This document shows positions 1 through 7,483 of a stretch of DNA of 14,550 bases, one piece after another. The position numbers and the translations under genes are program-made. The number at the start of each line of letters is the position of its first letter. The first letter of the stretch is position 1. The notes under the pieces are model-generated. The model saw only the letters and a program-made list of their open reading frames with translations. It was not told the origin of the DNA and ran no database searches. The stretch is taken from the NCBI GenBank assembly GCA_903909415.1, contig CAIVVS010000060.1, forward strand, positions 1-14,550, read 5' to 3'. Source of the DNA: an uncultured Pseudomonadota bacterium. Lineage in GTDB: Bacteria; Pseudomonadota; Gammaproteobacteria; Burkholderiales; SG8-39.

Positions 1-314
1 GAAATGCACAGGGTGCCCCTGCCCGACTCGGGAATGAACACCGTCTCCACCGCGCTGGAACCCACGTCGAGCAGCCACTTGCGCGTGCCGTCCGTGGCGG
101 TCGAATCGCTGACCACCTTGGGCGCCACGACCTCGGCGCCTTCCTTCAGGGCGTCCCGGAACTCACGCGCCAGGTCGCTCATGGCGTCGAAGTCGCATTC
201 CCCGCCACGATGGATCCAGCGCTGCAGCTGCCGGGCGCGAAAGGGCTTCTGCCCCATCGCGGCCACGTAGGCGCCGAGCCGTTCCGAATCCAGGTCGAGG
301 AGGTTGACCGTCAC
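1..314 (-). CDS. rlmN: Dual-specificity RNA methyltransferase RlmN, N-terminal part (gene runs off the window)
   Basis: Radical-SAM enzyme that methylates C2 of A2503 in 23S rRNA and, in characterised members, A37 of some tRNAs. Only about 104 N-terminal residues are present, against roughly 370-390 for the family; the rest lies beyond base 1. The visible part begins [20 protein letters not shown] and carries the family's N-terminal helical RNA-binding region ([18 protein letters not shown]), then [12 protein letters not shown] and the strand [15 protein letters not shown] just ahead of where the radical-SAM CxxxCxxC motif should come. The GTG at 312-314 was chosen because an AGGA-like ribosome site lies about 10 bases upstream and the N-terminus matches the family's usual MTVNLLD start. 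The start is 23 bases after the ndk stop, so the two are probably co-transcribed. This gene order is common in Burkholderiales. Confidence 0.93.
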   Translation of the reverse strand, partial: MTVNLLDLDSERLGAYVAAMGQKPFRARQLQRWIHRGGECDFDAMSDLAREFRDALKEGAEVVAPKVVSDSTATDGTRKWLLDVGSSAVETVFIPESGRGTLCI

Positions 315-337
315 TGGCAGCGGTTCCTGTCGTTTCC

Positions 338-763
338 CTAGCGGGGATGCACGTCCAGCGTGGCAAAGAAATAGGCGATTTCCTGCCGCGCGGTGTCCGG
401 ACCATCGGAGCCATGGACCGCGTTCGCGTCGATGCTGTCGGCGAAGTCGGCGCGGATCGTGCCCTTGTCCGCCTTCTTGGGGTCGGTGGCCCCCATCAGT
501 TCGCGGTTCTTGGCGATGGCGCCGGGGCCTTCCAGCACCTGCACCATGATCGGGCCCGACACCATGAACTTCACCAGGTCGCGGAAGAACGGGCGCTCTT
601 TGTGCACTGCGTAAAAGCCCTCGGCCTGCTGCTCGGACATCTGCATCATGCGCGAGGCGATGACCTTGAGTCCGGCGCCTTCGAAGCGCGAATAAATCTG
701 ACCGATGACGTTCTTGGCGACTGCGTCCGGCTTGATGATAGAAAGGGTTCGTTCCACTTGCAT
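338..763 (-). CDS. ndk: Nucleoside diphosphate kinase
   Basis: Cytoplasmic enzyme that moves the gamma-phosphate from ATP to other (d)NDPs through a phosphohistidine, keeping NTP pools balanced. The 141-residue product has the normal full length. The N-terminus ([15 protein letters not shown]) carries the conserved Lys of the KPD motif. The active-site histidine is H117 in NAVHGSDGP, and the [14 protein letters not shown] and KGTIRADF stretches that shape the nucleotide pocket are intact. The ATG at 761-763 gives exactly the family N-terminus. It is followed 23 bases later by rlmN. The upstream region holds promoter-like hexamers and a 20-bp near-palindrome, each listed separately. Confidence 0.98.
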   Translation of the reverse strand: MQVERTLSIIKPDAVAKNVIGQIYSRFEGAGLKVIASRMMQMSEQQAEGFYAVHKERPFFRDLVKFMVSGPIMVQVLEGPGAIAKNRELMGATDPKKADKGTIRADFADSIDANAVHGSDGPDTARQEIAYFFATLDVHPR

Positions 764-822
764 TTCCAGTCTCCGTGCCCGCGTGAGGCGGTGAATGCGG
801 CAAATTGCGCAGTTTTCGATGC

Positions 823-842
823 AAAAAGTCAGCTAACTTTTT
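823..842. promoter_or_regulatory. 20-bp near-perfect palindrome upstream of ndk
   Basis: The sequence AAAAAGTCAGCTAACTTTTT equals its own reverse complement at 18 of 20 positions; only the C/A pair flanking the central AGCT breaks symmetry. It begins 60 bases upstream of the ndk ATG and lies in an AT-rich island in otherwise GC-rich DNA. It could be a dimeric regulator's operator. If transcribed, it could form a weak A/T-rich hairpin. No regulator can be named from the sequence. Confidence 0.4.
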
Positions 843-871
843 ATTTTAACAGGGTTTTGCTGGGCATTGTA
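843..871 (-). promoter_or_regulatory. Candidate ndk promoter -10 elements
   Basis: Reading toward ndk, two hexamers resemble the sigma-70 -10 box: TACAAT (bases 871 to 866, 5 of 6) and TAAAAT (bases 848 to 843, 5 of 6). Neither has a good TTGACA-like -35 at 16-18 bases, so they are candidates only. Either would give a leader of roughly 70-100 bases that contains, or begins inside, the 823-842 palindrome. Confidence 0.3.
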
Positions 872-901
872 GGCCCGTCACCGCGGTGGCCCAGGATGCG
901 C

Positions 902-922
902 GCGGCGGGTCGGCCCCGCCGC
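902..922 (+). other. GC-rich hairpin in the gene-free stretch 764-1132
   Basis: GCGGCGGG (902-909) pairs perfectly with CCCGCCGC (915-922) around a five-base loop, and no T-run follows. It lies about 100 bases before the plus-strand terminator at 1019-1055. Apart from this hairpin, the ndk upstream elements and the terminator, I see no convincing gene between 764 and 1132. A 53-codon frame (895-1057) exists, but it lacks a separated ribosome site and runs into the terminator T-run. Confidence 0.4.
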
Positions 923-1018
923 CCCTCGGGCACCCCGTCAGCCGCCAGTCAGGCCCGGCTCAGGGTCCTGAAAGGGTCGCCTCCTACACTTCAACGGTCA
1001 TTTCTTTCCTCCTCTGTG

Positions 1019-1055
1019 GCGTGGGTTACCCCCTCGGTGCCCACGCTCTTTTTTT
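1019..1055 (+). terminator. Rho-independent terminator, plus strand, with no recognised upstream gene
   Basis: GCGTGGG (1019-1025) pairs with CCCACGC (1040-1046), and inside it ACC (1028-1030) can pair with GGT (1036-1038). The stem is followed at once by a T-rich tract (1047-1055, TCTTTTTTT). Orientation is clear because no T-run exists on the other side. Every recognised gene to the left is on the minus strand, so this must end a non-coding transcript or act in the leader of the two-component operon, whose start codon is 78 bases downstream. Confidence 0.75.
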
Positions 1056-1132
1056 GACCGCGGGCGCCGACTCCCATGAACGAGCCGCAGGACGTGCGTG
1101 CTATTCTCTCGGCCCTCCGTAACGCGCCTCCC

Positions 1133-1810
1133 ATGAGAGTCCTCCTCGTAGAAGATGACAAGGCACTGGCCGACGGCCTGACGCGCACCCTGCGCGAGGG
1201 CGGCTACGCGGTCGACCATGCAGAGACCGGCGAGCTCGCGCTGCGCGCGAGCCGCGAGGAGCACTACGACCTGGTGGTCCTGGACATCACGCTGCCCGGC
1301 CTGGACGGCTTCGAGGTGTTGCGCCAGATGCGCCGCGGCAGCCAGACCGGCAGCATCCTCGTGCTGACCGCCCGCGATGCGGAGACGGACAGGGTCAAGG
1401 GGCTGGACCTCGGCGCCGACGACTACGTCACCAAGCCGTTCTCGCTGCCGGAGTTCGAGGCCCGGGTACGCGCCCTGATCCGGCGCAGCCAGGCCGTGCG
1501 CAGCCCCGGGATGCAGTTCGGCATGTTGTCCATCGACACCGTGTCGCGCCGCGCCCGGATCAACAACGACGACCTCGAACTCACGCCGCGCGAATGGGGC
1601 GTGCTGGAGTACCTGCTGATGCGCGCCGGCCAGGTCATCTCGAAGGAACAGATGCTGCAGGCGCTGTGCAGCTGGGACGACGCCCTCACCCACAACGCGA
1701 TCGAGGTCTACATCTCGCGCCTGCGCGCCAAGCTGCAGAAGGCGGGCATCCGGATCCGAACCGTGCGCGGGTTCGGCTACGTGCTGGAAGAGCCGGCGCA
1801 GGGCCAGTAA
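1133..1810 (+). CDS. Two-component response regulator, OmpR/PhoB family (TctD/QseB-like)
   Basis: DNA-binding transcription regulator switched on by phosphorylation from the adjacent sensor kinase. The 225-residue product starts MRVLLVEDDKALADGL. The receiver domain covers about residues 1-115: the acidic pair is in VEDD, the phospho-acceptor is D51 in VVLDITLPGLDG, T79 is in VLTARD, and K101 is in YVTKPFS. A winged-helix DNA-binding domain covers about 125-220 (LELTPREWGVLEYLL; NAIEVYISRLRAKL; IRTVRGFGYVLE). The ATG at 1133 is chosen because it places the receiver at residue 1. An upstream in-frame ATG at 1076 would add 19 residues not typical of the family. The ribosome site is poor, so translation may be leader-dependent. 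The sensor gene follows after 69 bases. A terminator hairpin just upstream may modulate expression (inference). Confidence 0.93.
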   Translation: MRVLLVEDDKALADGLTRTLREGGYAVDHAETGELALRASREEHYDLVVLDITLPGLDGFEVLRQMRRGSQTGSILVLTARDAETDRVKGLDLGADDYVTKPFSLPEFEARVRALIRRSQAVRSPGMQFGMLSIDTVSRRARINNDDLELTPREWGVLEYLLMRAGQVISKEQMLQALCSWDDALTHNAIEVYISRLRAKLQKAGIRIRTVRGFGYVLEEPAQGQ

Positions 1811-1879
1811 GACCGGGACCGCCACGGCGCTTCCCCTCGCCGCCGGGCGGCGCGGCAACCCGCGGAACAACCACGCAGC

Positions 1880-3313
1880 ATGAGCACCACTCCCCCCGAA
1901 ACCGCCCCCGCGCCGCCGCCTGCCGGCTCGTCGCCGTCCTCGCTGCGCCAGCTGCTCACGCGCTGGGTGATCGGGCCGCTGATGGCGCTGATCGCGATCA
2001 GCATCCTGCTGGCCTACTTCGTCGCCCTCCAGGCCGCCAACGACGCCTACGACACCGAGTTGCTCGACCCGGCGCTGGCACTCGCGCGCCACGTCGTGCG
2101 CCAGGACGACCAGATCGTGCTGGACCTGCCGCCGGTGGCCCTCGAGGCATTGCGCGTGGACACCGCCGACCGGCTGTACTTCGAGATCGTCAGCGCCGAC
2201 GGCCGCTCCATCGTCGGCTCCAGCCGCATCCCCCGCCCGCCGGTCAAGCTGGGTGCCGGGGAGCGCGAATTCTTCGACGCGAACATCGACGGGCGGCTGG
2301 TGCGCGTGGCCGCCTATGCCGCCCCCTTCGAGGGGCGCGAACTGCTCGTGCTGGTGGCCGAGACCTACCTCAAGCGCGACCTGCTGGTGAAGGAAATCCT
2401 GCTGGCATCGGTGCTGCCCGCGCTGGCGATCGCCCTGGCCGCCATCGGCCTGTCCCTGGTCGGCGTGGCCAGGGTGCTCGCCCCGCTCGACCGCGTGCGC
2501 GGCGAGATCCTCGCGCGCTCGCCGCGCGACCTCGCGCCCATGGCCGAACGCGACAACCCGCAGGAGATCCGGCCGCTGCTGGCGGCGCTGAACGACCTGT
2601 TCCGGCGCCTGCAGGCCGCCCTGGACAACCAGCAGCGCTTCATCGAGAACGCCGCGCACCAGCTGCGCACCCCGATCGCGGGACTCAAGACCCACGCCGA
2701 ACTGGCGCGCCGGCAGGACAGCCCGCCCGCACTGCGCGACCTGCTGGACATGATCGCCTCCGAGACCGACCGCACCGGACACCTGATCAACCAGTTGCTG
2801 ACGCTGGCGCGAGCCGACACCGGCGGCCATGCCGAGCTCGCGCGCCAGCCGGTGAACCTGCGCGACGTGGCAGGCCGCGCCGCGAGCGAATGGGTGCCGC
2901 GCTCGGTGGCGCGCGACATCGACCTTGGCTTCGAGCTGGAGGATGCCTGGACATTGGGTGAGCCGCTGCTCCTGCGCGAGATGCTCGCCAACCTGATCGA
3001 CAACGCCCTGGCCTACACGCCCTCGGGCGGCATGGTCACGGTGCGCACGCGCGGGGACGCGGCCCATGCGGTGCTGGAAGTCGAGGACAACGGCCCGGGC
3101 ATCCCCGAGGCGGAGCGCAGCAAGGTGTTCGAGCGCTTCTACCGGATCGTCGGAACCGAAGGCCCGGGAACCGGCCTGGGCCTTCCGATCGTCGCCGAGA
3201 TCGCCCAGCGCCACGAGGCGCAACTGGAACTGACCTCGCCGGACTCGGGCCAGGGCACGCTGTTCAGGGTGCTGCTTCCCCGGCTCGCCACCACCAGGGA
3301 CGCGCGCGCCTGA
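1880..3313 (+). CDS. Sensor histidine kinase, TctE-like (2CSK_N type)
   Basis: Inner-membrane sensor kinase that phosphorylates the response regulator encoded upstream. The product is 477 residues. After a Pro-rich cytoplasmic start, a first membrane segment (about residues 30-50, WVIGPLMALIAISILLAYFV) leads into a periplasmic region of about 120 residues that resembles the two-component sensor N-terminal domain of TctE. A second segment (about 172-195, ILLASVLPALAIALAAIGL) is followed by a HAMP-like linker (ARVLAPLDRVRGEI). The H-box phospho-acceptor is H260 in ENAAHQLRTPIAGL. The N-box is N371-N375 (LANLIDNALAYTP), the G1 box is VEDNGPGIP, and the G2 box is GTGLGLPIV. All catalytic motifs look intact. 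TctE relatives sense tricarboxylates, but no transporter gene adjoins this pair, so the ligand is unknown. Confidence 0.93.
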   Translation: MSTTPPETAPAPPPAGSSPSSLRQLLTRWVIGPLMALIAISILLAYFVALQAANDAYDTELLDPALALARHVVRQDDQIVLDLPPVALEALRVDTADRLYFEIVSADGRSIVGSSRIPRPPVKLGAGEREFFDANIDGRLVRVAAYAAPFEGRELLVLVAETYLKRDLLVKEILLASVLPALAIALAAIGLSLVGVARVLAPLDRVRGEILARSPRDLAPMAERDNPQEIRPLLAALNDLFRRLQAALDNQQRFIENAAHQLRTPIAGLKTHAELARRQDSPPALRDLLDMIASETDRTGHLINQLLTLARADTGGHAELARQPVNLRDVAGRAASEWVPRSVARDIDLGFELEDAWTLGEPLLLREMLANLIDNALAYTPSGGMVTVRTRGDAAHAVLEVEDNGPGIPEAERSKVFERFYRIVGTEGPGTGLGLPIVAEIAQRHEAQLELTSPDSGQGTLFRVLLPRLATTRDARA

Positions 3314-3336
3314 AGGCGCGAGCCGGACGGCGTGCC

Positions 3337-4707
3337 CTAGCGCAACCCGGCTCCGAGCAGCTCCCAGCTGACGATCAGGCCCGCCCGCCCGGGCCCGGCG
3401 CGCAGGTCCGCATGTTCGCCCAGTCCCGGCACCGCGGCGAGCCGCCCGTCCAGGAACACCAATGGCAGGCGCTCACGCCGCCATGGCGGCATGCCGGTTT
3501 CCTGGAACAGGTTGCGCAGCGATCGATGGTGTCCGCCAGGCGCCGTGCGCATGCTCTCGCCGCCCTGCCGCAACCGGACCATCACCTCTCCGGACCGCAG
3601 CAAGCCCACGTCCAGGCCGCGGCCCTCCTGCGGGCGGAAGTGCAAGGTGCCTCCCAGTTCCAGCAGCAGCATCCGGTTGTCGCCGCCCCATCGCACCGAC
3701 CAGCCGTCCCCGGGGGATGCGCCCGGCGGCTCCAGGTACAGCAGGCCGCGGTAGCGCCGGAAGGTCCAGCCCGCCACCTGCAGGCAGATGTTGGCGTCCC
3801 CGCGCGCCGCGCTCATCTGCCGCATCAGCTCCTCCAGCCGGCGCGCGCTGGGCACCGGCGCCCCCGCCTGCGCGCACCACGCGCGCAGCGCGTTGCGCGC
3901 GCGCGGCGCGCCGAGCGCGCGCAGGCCGGCGATGTCGAGTTCGTCGCCCTCGGCGATGCGTTGCAGGTCTTCCCGGCCGAGTTCGTCCAGCAGGCCGGCG
4001 GCCTCGCCCAGGTGGCCTGCCGAGCGCGCCAGCACCGCGGAGGCGGCGGGCACCTCCGCATCCAGGCGCGGGATCACCTCCAGGCGGAGGAAGTTGCGCA
4101 GCCGGTCGCGGTCCGCGTTCGACTCGTCCTCGACCCACTCGATGCCTCGCCCCTGGGCCCAGGCACGCAGCGCGTCGCGGCCCAGTTCCAGGAAGGGACG
4201 GACCACGATCGGGTGCCCGGCCTGCCCGAAGCCTTCCATGAACGCCGGCATCGCCGCCATGCCCTTTACTCCCGCCCCGCGCAGCATCTGCAGCAGCACA
4301 GTCTCGGCCTGGTCGTCCCGATGGTGCGCGAGCGCGAGGTACTCCGGCGCGGCGGCGCGGAACACCCGCCAGCGCGCCTCGCGGGCAGCGCCCTCCAGGC
4401 CCAGGTGCCTGTGGGGCGAGATGTCGACGCGGTGCAGCTCGAAAGGGACCCCCAGCGCCGCGCACTGGCGCTCGCAGAACGCGGCCCAACGGTCCGCGCT
4501 CGGGCTGATCCCGTGGTGCACGTGCAGGGCGCGCAGCGACACCGGGAACGCGCGCGCGGCGAGCACCAGCGCATGCAGCAGCACCATCGAGTCGGCGCCG
4601 CCGGACAGGCCCACGGTGACGTGGGCGCCGGGGCGCGCGCGCTGGCGCAGGAACGCGCCAGCCAGCGCGGCGGGATCAGCCGGGCTCGACTTCCCTGAAC
4701 TTGCCAT
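3337..4707 (-). CDS. tilS: tRNA(Ile)-lysidine synthase
   Basis: Essential cytoplasmic enzyme that converts C34 of tRNA-Ile(CAU) to lysidine using ATP and lysine, so that the tRNA reads AUA and is charged with Ile. The 456-residue product is slightly longer than E. coli TilS (432). The PP-loop ATPase motif SGGADS is at residues 35-40. The N-domain continues through [21 protein letters not shown] and [17 protein letters not shown], both characteristic of TilS. The C-terminal part ([33 protein letters not shown]) matches the TilS C-terminal domains. The chosen ATG at 4705-4707 lies inside the 3' end of accA, giving a 32-base overlap that suggests co-transcription and translational coupling. It ends 23 bases from the convergent sensor-kinase stop. 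Confidence 0.96.
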   Translation of the reverse strand: MASSGKSSPADPAALAGAFLRQRARPGAHVTVGLSGGADSMVLLHALVLAARAFPVSLRALHVHHGISPSADRWAAFCERQCAALGVPFELHRVDISPHRHLGLEGAAREARWRVFRAAAPEYLALAHHRDDQAETVLLQMLRGAGVKGMAAMPAFMEGFGQAGHPIVVRPFLELGRDALRAWAQGRGIEWVEDESNADRDRLRNFLRLEVIPRLDAEVPAASAVLARSAGHLGEAAGLLDELGREDLQRIAEGDELDIAGLRALGAPRARNALRAWCAQAGAPVPSARRLEELMRQMSAARGDANICLQVAGWTFRRYRGLLYLEPPGASPGDGWSVRWGGDNRMLLLELGGTLHFRPQEGRGLDVGLLRSGEVMVRLRQGGESMRTAPGGHHRSLRNLFQETGMPPWRRERLPLVFLDGRLAAVPGLGEHADLRAGPGRAGLIVSWELLGAGLR

Positions 4708-5644
4708 AGGCCATGAGCCGCTCGAAGCGATCCTGCACCAGCTGTTCCGGGCTCTTGTCCGACGCCGCGCGCAGGCAATCCTGCAGCGCCTTCTTCAGGT
4801 TCTGTGCGGCGCCGGCGTGGTCGCGGTGCGCCCCGCCGAGCGGCTCGTTGATGATCCTGTCCACCAGCCCCAGCGCCTTCAGCCGGGTGGCGGTGATGGC
4901 CAGGGTCTCGGCCGCCTCGGGCGCCTTGTCCGCGCTCTTCCACAGGATGGAGGCGCAGCCCTCGGGCGAGATCACCGAATAGGTGGCGTACTGCATCATC
5001 ATCAGCGCGTCGCCCACGGCGATCGCCAGCGCGCCCCCCGAGCCGCCCTCGCCGATCACGGTACATATCAGCGGCACCTTGAGCTCGGCCATCACATACA
5101 GGTTGCGGCCGATGGCCTCGGCCTGGCCGCGCTCCTCGGCGCCGATGCCCGGGTAGGCGCCGGGCGTGTCCACGAAGGTGACCACCGGGATGCCGAAACG
5201 CTCGGCCAGGCGCATCAGGCGCAGCGCCTTGCGGTAGCCCTCGGGACGCGGCATCCCGAAGTTGCGGAGGATCTTCTCCTTGGTGTCGCGCCCCTTCTGG
5301 TGGCCGATCACCATGATGGACTGGCCGTTGAAGCGCGCCAGCCCGCCGACGACGGACAGGTCGTCGGCGTAGTTGCGGTCGCCGTGCAGCTCCTGGAACT
5401 CGGTGAACAGCAGGTTCACGTAGTCCAGCGTGTAGGGCCGCTGCGGGTGTCGCGCCACCTGCGCGACCTGCCAGGGCGTGAGCTTGGCGTAGATGTCCTT
5501 GGTCAGCCCCTGGCTCTTTTTCTGCAGGCGGTTGATCTCCTCGGAGATGTCGACCGCGGAATCGTCCTGCATGTAGCGCAGTTGCTCGATCTTGGTCTCG
5601 AGGTCCGCGATCGGCTGTTCGAAGTCTAGGAACGAGGTCTTCAT
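4676..5644 (-). CDS. accA: Acetyl-CoA carboxylase carboxyltransferase subunit alpha
   Basis: Alpha subunit of the alpha2beta2 carboxyltransferase, which moves the carboxyl group from biotin-BCCP to acetyl-CoA to make malonyl-CoA, the first committed step of fatty-acid synthesis. The 322-residue product matches the family length (E. coli 319). It begins [19 protein letters not shown], the typical coiled N-terminus. Signature stretches include [43 protein letters not shown], the oxyanion and carboxylase region [20 protein letters not shown], and [11 protein letters not shown]. The partner accD is not in the window, which is normal. A TAGAAT hexamer at bases 5678 to 5673 (minus strand) could be a -10 box for a local promoter, but no good -35 was found. 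tilS overlaps its 3' end. Confidence 0.98.
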   Translation of the reverse strand: MKTSFLDFEQPIADLETKIEQLRYMQDDSAVDISEEINRLQKKSQGLTKDIYAKLTPWQVAQVARHPQRPYTLDYVNLLFTEFQELHGDRNYADDLSVVGGLARFNGQSIMVIGHQKGRDTKEKILRNFGMPRPEGYRKALRLMRLAERFGIPVVTFVDTPGAYPGIGAEERGQAEAIGRNLYVMAELKVPLICTVIGEGGSGGALAIAVGDALMMMQYATYSVISPEGCASILWKSADKAPEAAETLAITATRLKALGLVDRIINEPLGGAHRDHAGAAQNLKKALQDCLRAASDKSPEQLVQDRFERLMAYGKFREVEPG

Positions 5645-5760
5645 GCGTGGCCGTGTCGTTTCCGGTGGCAGGATTCTACGCTCCCCGAACCCCTCGCCAC
5701 AGCGCGCAAGTCCGTGATTCCAGCCGGAAATGTGCTAGGCCGCACGCGCCGCCACCGGGA

Positions 5761-6402
5761 TCAGTACGACACCGGCACCGGCTCCAGGCTGCGCCACAGG
5801 TACCAGGTCGCCACGCTGCGCCACGGGCGCCAGCACTCGGCCGTGCGGGTGATGGTGCGCGCCGTCACGCGGCGGCCGCGGAAGTACTGCAGGGCCACCG
5901 CGCGCTGCAGGCCGACGTCGTCCAGCGGCAGCACGTCCGGGCGCATCAGGTTGAACATCAGGAACATCTCCGCGGTCCAGCGGCCGATGCCACGCACCTC
6001 GACCAGCAGCCGGATCACCGCCTCGTCGTCAAGCGCAGGCCAGTCGTCAGGCCGCAGCCGTCCGGAATAAAAATGTCCCGCCAAATCAGCCAGATACTCT
6101 GCTTTCCGGGCAGAAAGGCCGCTCGCTCGCAATCGCGCTACCGGCGTTCTCAGCACGGCCGCCGGGGATACCTCGCCCAGGGTCGCTGCGGCACGGTCCC
6201 AGACCGCCTGCGCCGCCCTGACCGAGATCTGCTGGCCGACGATGGAGCGCGCCAGGGTCAGGAAGGGATCGCCGCGCGGGACCAGCCGGATGCGCGGGTG
6301 GGCGCGCAGGATGCCGGCCAGCACCGGGTCTGCGCGCATCAGGGCGCGCCGGGCGCGGTCCCAATAGGCCGGACCCTGCAGGGCCGCACCGGCGGCGGTC
6401 AC
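5761..6402 (-). CDS. HhH-GPD family DNA-3-methyladenine glycosylase (AlkA/Mag-type)
   Basis: Monofunctional base-excision glycosylase predicted to remove alkylated purines such as 3-methyladenine. The product is 213 residues, in the range of short AlkA/Mag1-like members that lack the AlkA N-terminal domain. The core FLTLARSIVGQQISVRAA is the family's hallmark helix. The helix-hairpin-helix is VRGIGRWTAEMFLMF (about 136-150), and the catalytic Asp is expected in LPLDDVGLQRA, most likely D162 by analogy with AlkA D238. The GTG at 6400-6402 is chosen because its bases form GTGA with the stop of the upstream gene (a 4-base overlap) and because the N-terminus YWDRARRALMRADPVLAG is family-like. The frame stays open much further upstream (to 6738) inside the upstream gene, but that extension is Arg/Gly/Ala-rich and unlike a real domain. 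Confidence 0.9.
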   Translation of the reverse strand: MTAAGAALQGPAYWDRARRALMRADPVLAGILRAHPRIRLVPRGDPFLTLARSIVGQQISVRAAQAVWDRAAATLGEVSPAAVLRTPVARLRASGLSARKAEYLADLAGHFYSGRLRPDDWPALDDEAVIRLLVEVRGIGRWTAEMFLMFNLMRPDVLPLDDVGLQRAVALQYFRGRRVTARTITRTAECWRPWRSVATWYLWRSLEPVPVSY

Positions 6403-7436
6403 GATGCCGCAGCCAGCGGCAGGTTCACCAGCAGGTTCTGCGGCTTCATGCGCACCACGTCGTGCTCGTCCATGCACAGCGCGAGGTAGACGGGTCGCCC
6501 GGCGATGTCGGCGCGCATGTCGGCGGCGCGCGCGAACTCCATGCGGAACAGGCTGACCAGGCGCCGCAGCCGGCCCTGCTCCACCTCCTGCCCCTTCCAG
6601 AGGTCGTTCAGCAGGCTGGTGGCATCCGCATCCAGCCCGACATGCCAGCTCCACTGCCGGTCCTCGATGGCGCGCACCGTCTGCACACGGACCTCGACGC
6701 CGAGGAAATGCCGCACCCAGCGCTCCAGCACCCGGCACAGGGCCGCGGCGCCCGGGCGGCCATGGCCGAAGGGCAGCACGAAGTCGTGGCGCTCGTCGCG
6801 GTCCCAGTACTGCGCGGCATTGGCCGCGTCCATCACGTCCAGCTCGACACTGCGCAGCGGCGTGCGCGACTCGGCGATCAGCCGCCCGATGTTGCCCAGT
6901 TCGTGGCCGCCGGCCTTGAACTCCACCGTCTCCAGGTCGGCGAGCATCACCGTGCCCTCCTGCACCGTGGCGCGCTGCTCGCGGTACAGCAGCTCGGCTG
7001 CGCGCAGCACGAAAGGATCGGGCTCGCCCTCCAGCAGCCCGCGCAGCACCACCTGCGCCAGCTGGTCGAGGAAAAGCGGCGGCACGTCCACCTTGCCGGA
7101 ACCGAACACCGAGCCATAGAAGGCCTCAATGCTGCCGGCAGCCAGCAGGCGGTCGCGGTAGTCCGCGAAGATGCGGTAGTTGTCGCGCGCGTCGGCGTCG
7201 GCCAGGCGTTCCAGGCCCTCGAGCGCGGCCCGTGGCTCGTCCATCAGGTGCCGGTGCAGCGCTCGCTCGGCGTCGCACGACTCGTCCACCGGACGCAGCT
7301 CCGGGCGCAACAGGTAGGCGCGCAGGAAATCGTCCGTGGGCAGCAGCCGGCCGGATGCATCGCGCTCGACCAGGACGTAGCCGCAATGGCGCCAGAAATC
7401 GCGCGGCGCGGCCGGGGTGGCGACCGGGGCGCTCAC
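6399..7436 (-). CDS. Conserved uncharacterised protein (DUF6352-like)
   Basis: The function is unknown. I recall this as a conserved betaproteobacterial family of about 330-345 residues annotated DUF6352; that name is from memory and unverified. The 345-residue product has no signal peptide or membrane segment and is probably cytoplasmic. Features that look conserved are FWRHCGYVLVERD with LLPTDDFLRAYLLRPEL near the N-terminus, a middle block KAGGHELGNIGRLIAESRT, then YWDRDERHDFVLPFGHGRPG, and a C-terminal block HVGLDADATSLLNDLW with PVYLALCMDEHDVVRMKP. The start is the GTG at 7434-7436, with no clear ribosome site, 43 bases after the HNH gene. Its stop overlaps the glycosylase start (GTGA), so the two products are probably made in fixed proportion. 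Confidence 0.8.
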   Translation of the reverse strand: MSAPVATPAAPRDFWRHCGYVLVERDASGRLLPTDDFLRAYLLRPELRPVDESCDAERALHRHLMDEPRAALEGLERLADADARDNYRIFADYRDRLLAAGSIEAFYGSVFGSGKVDVPPLFLDQLAQVVLRGLLEGEPDPFVLRAAELLYREQRATVQEGTVMLADLETVEFKAGGHELGNIGRLIAESRTPLRSVELDVMDAANAAQYWDRDERHDFVLPFGHGRPGAAALCRVLERWVRHFLGVEVRVQTVRAIEDRQWSWHVGLDADATSLLNDLWKGQEVEQGRLRRLVSLFRMEFARAADMRADIAGRPVYLALCMDEHDVVRMKPQNLLVNLPLAAAS

Positions 7437-7453
7437 CGGGGCGCCCGGTCCAT

Positions 7454-7483
7454 GCCGCCCGGGTTCTGGCCGCCCGGGTTCAG
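7454..7483. repeat. 15-bp tandem duplication at the end of the HNH gene
   Basis: GCCGCCCGGGTTCTG (7454-7468) is followed at once by GCCGCCCGGGTTCAG (7469-7483), 14 of 15 identical. The copy at 7469-7483 covers the HNH stop codon (7480-7482); the rest fills most of the 43-base space before the next start. It looks like a local slippage duplication. Confidence 0.8.

Noticed and set aside
1053..1107. TTGACC (1053-1058) and TATTCT (1102-1107) as a promoter for the response regulator
   Set aside because: The two hexamers are more than 40 bases apart, far beyond the usual 16-18, so they do not form a single promoter.
1076..1132. Upstream ATG for the response regulator
   Set aside because: It adds 19 residues before the receiver domain that the family does not normally have, and it has no ribosome site.
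998..3223. A 741-codon open frame on the minus strand opposite the two-component genes
   Set aside because: It lies antisense to two clear motif-complete genes; its translation is rich in His, Gln, Gly and Arg with no recognisable domain, as expected from high third-position GC.
3303..3318. Hairpin CGCGCC-TGAA-GGCGCG across the sensor-kinase stop as a terminator
   Set aside because: The stem is short and no T-run follows on either strand; such GC inverted repeats are common by chance in this composition.
3788..5629. A 613-codon plus-strand frame opposite tilS and accA
   Set aside because: It is antisense to two conserved genes, of low complexity (Ser/Arg then His/Ala-rich), and without a family signature.
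6403..6738. N-terminal extension of the DNA glycosylase
   Set aside because: It would overlap the upstream gene by more than 300 bases and encode an Ala/Gly/Arg-rich stretch; the GTGA overlap and family-like N-terminus favour the GTG at 6402.
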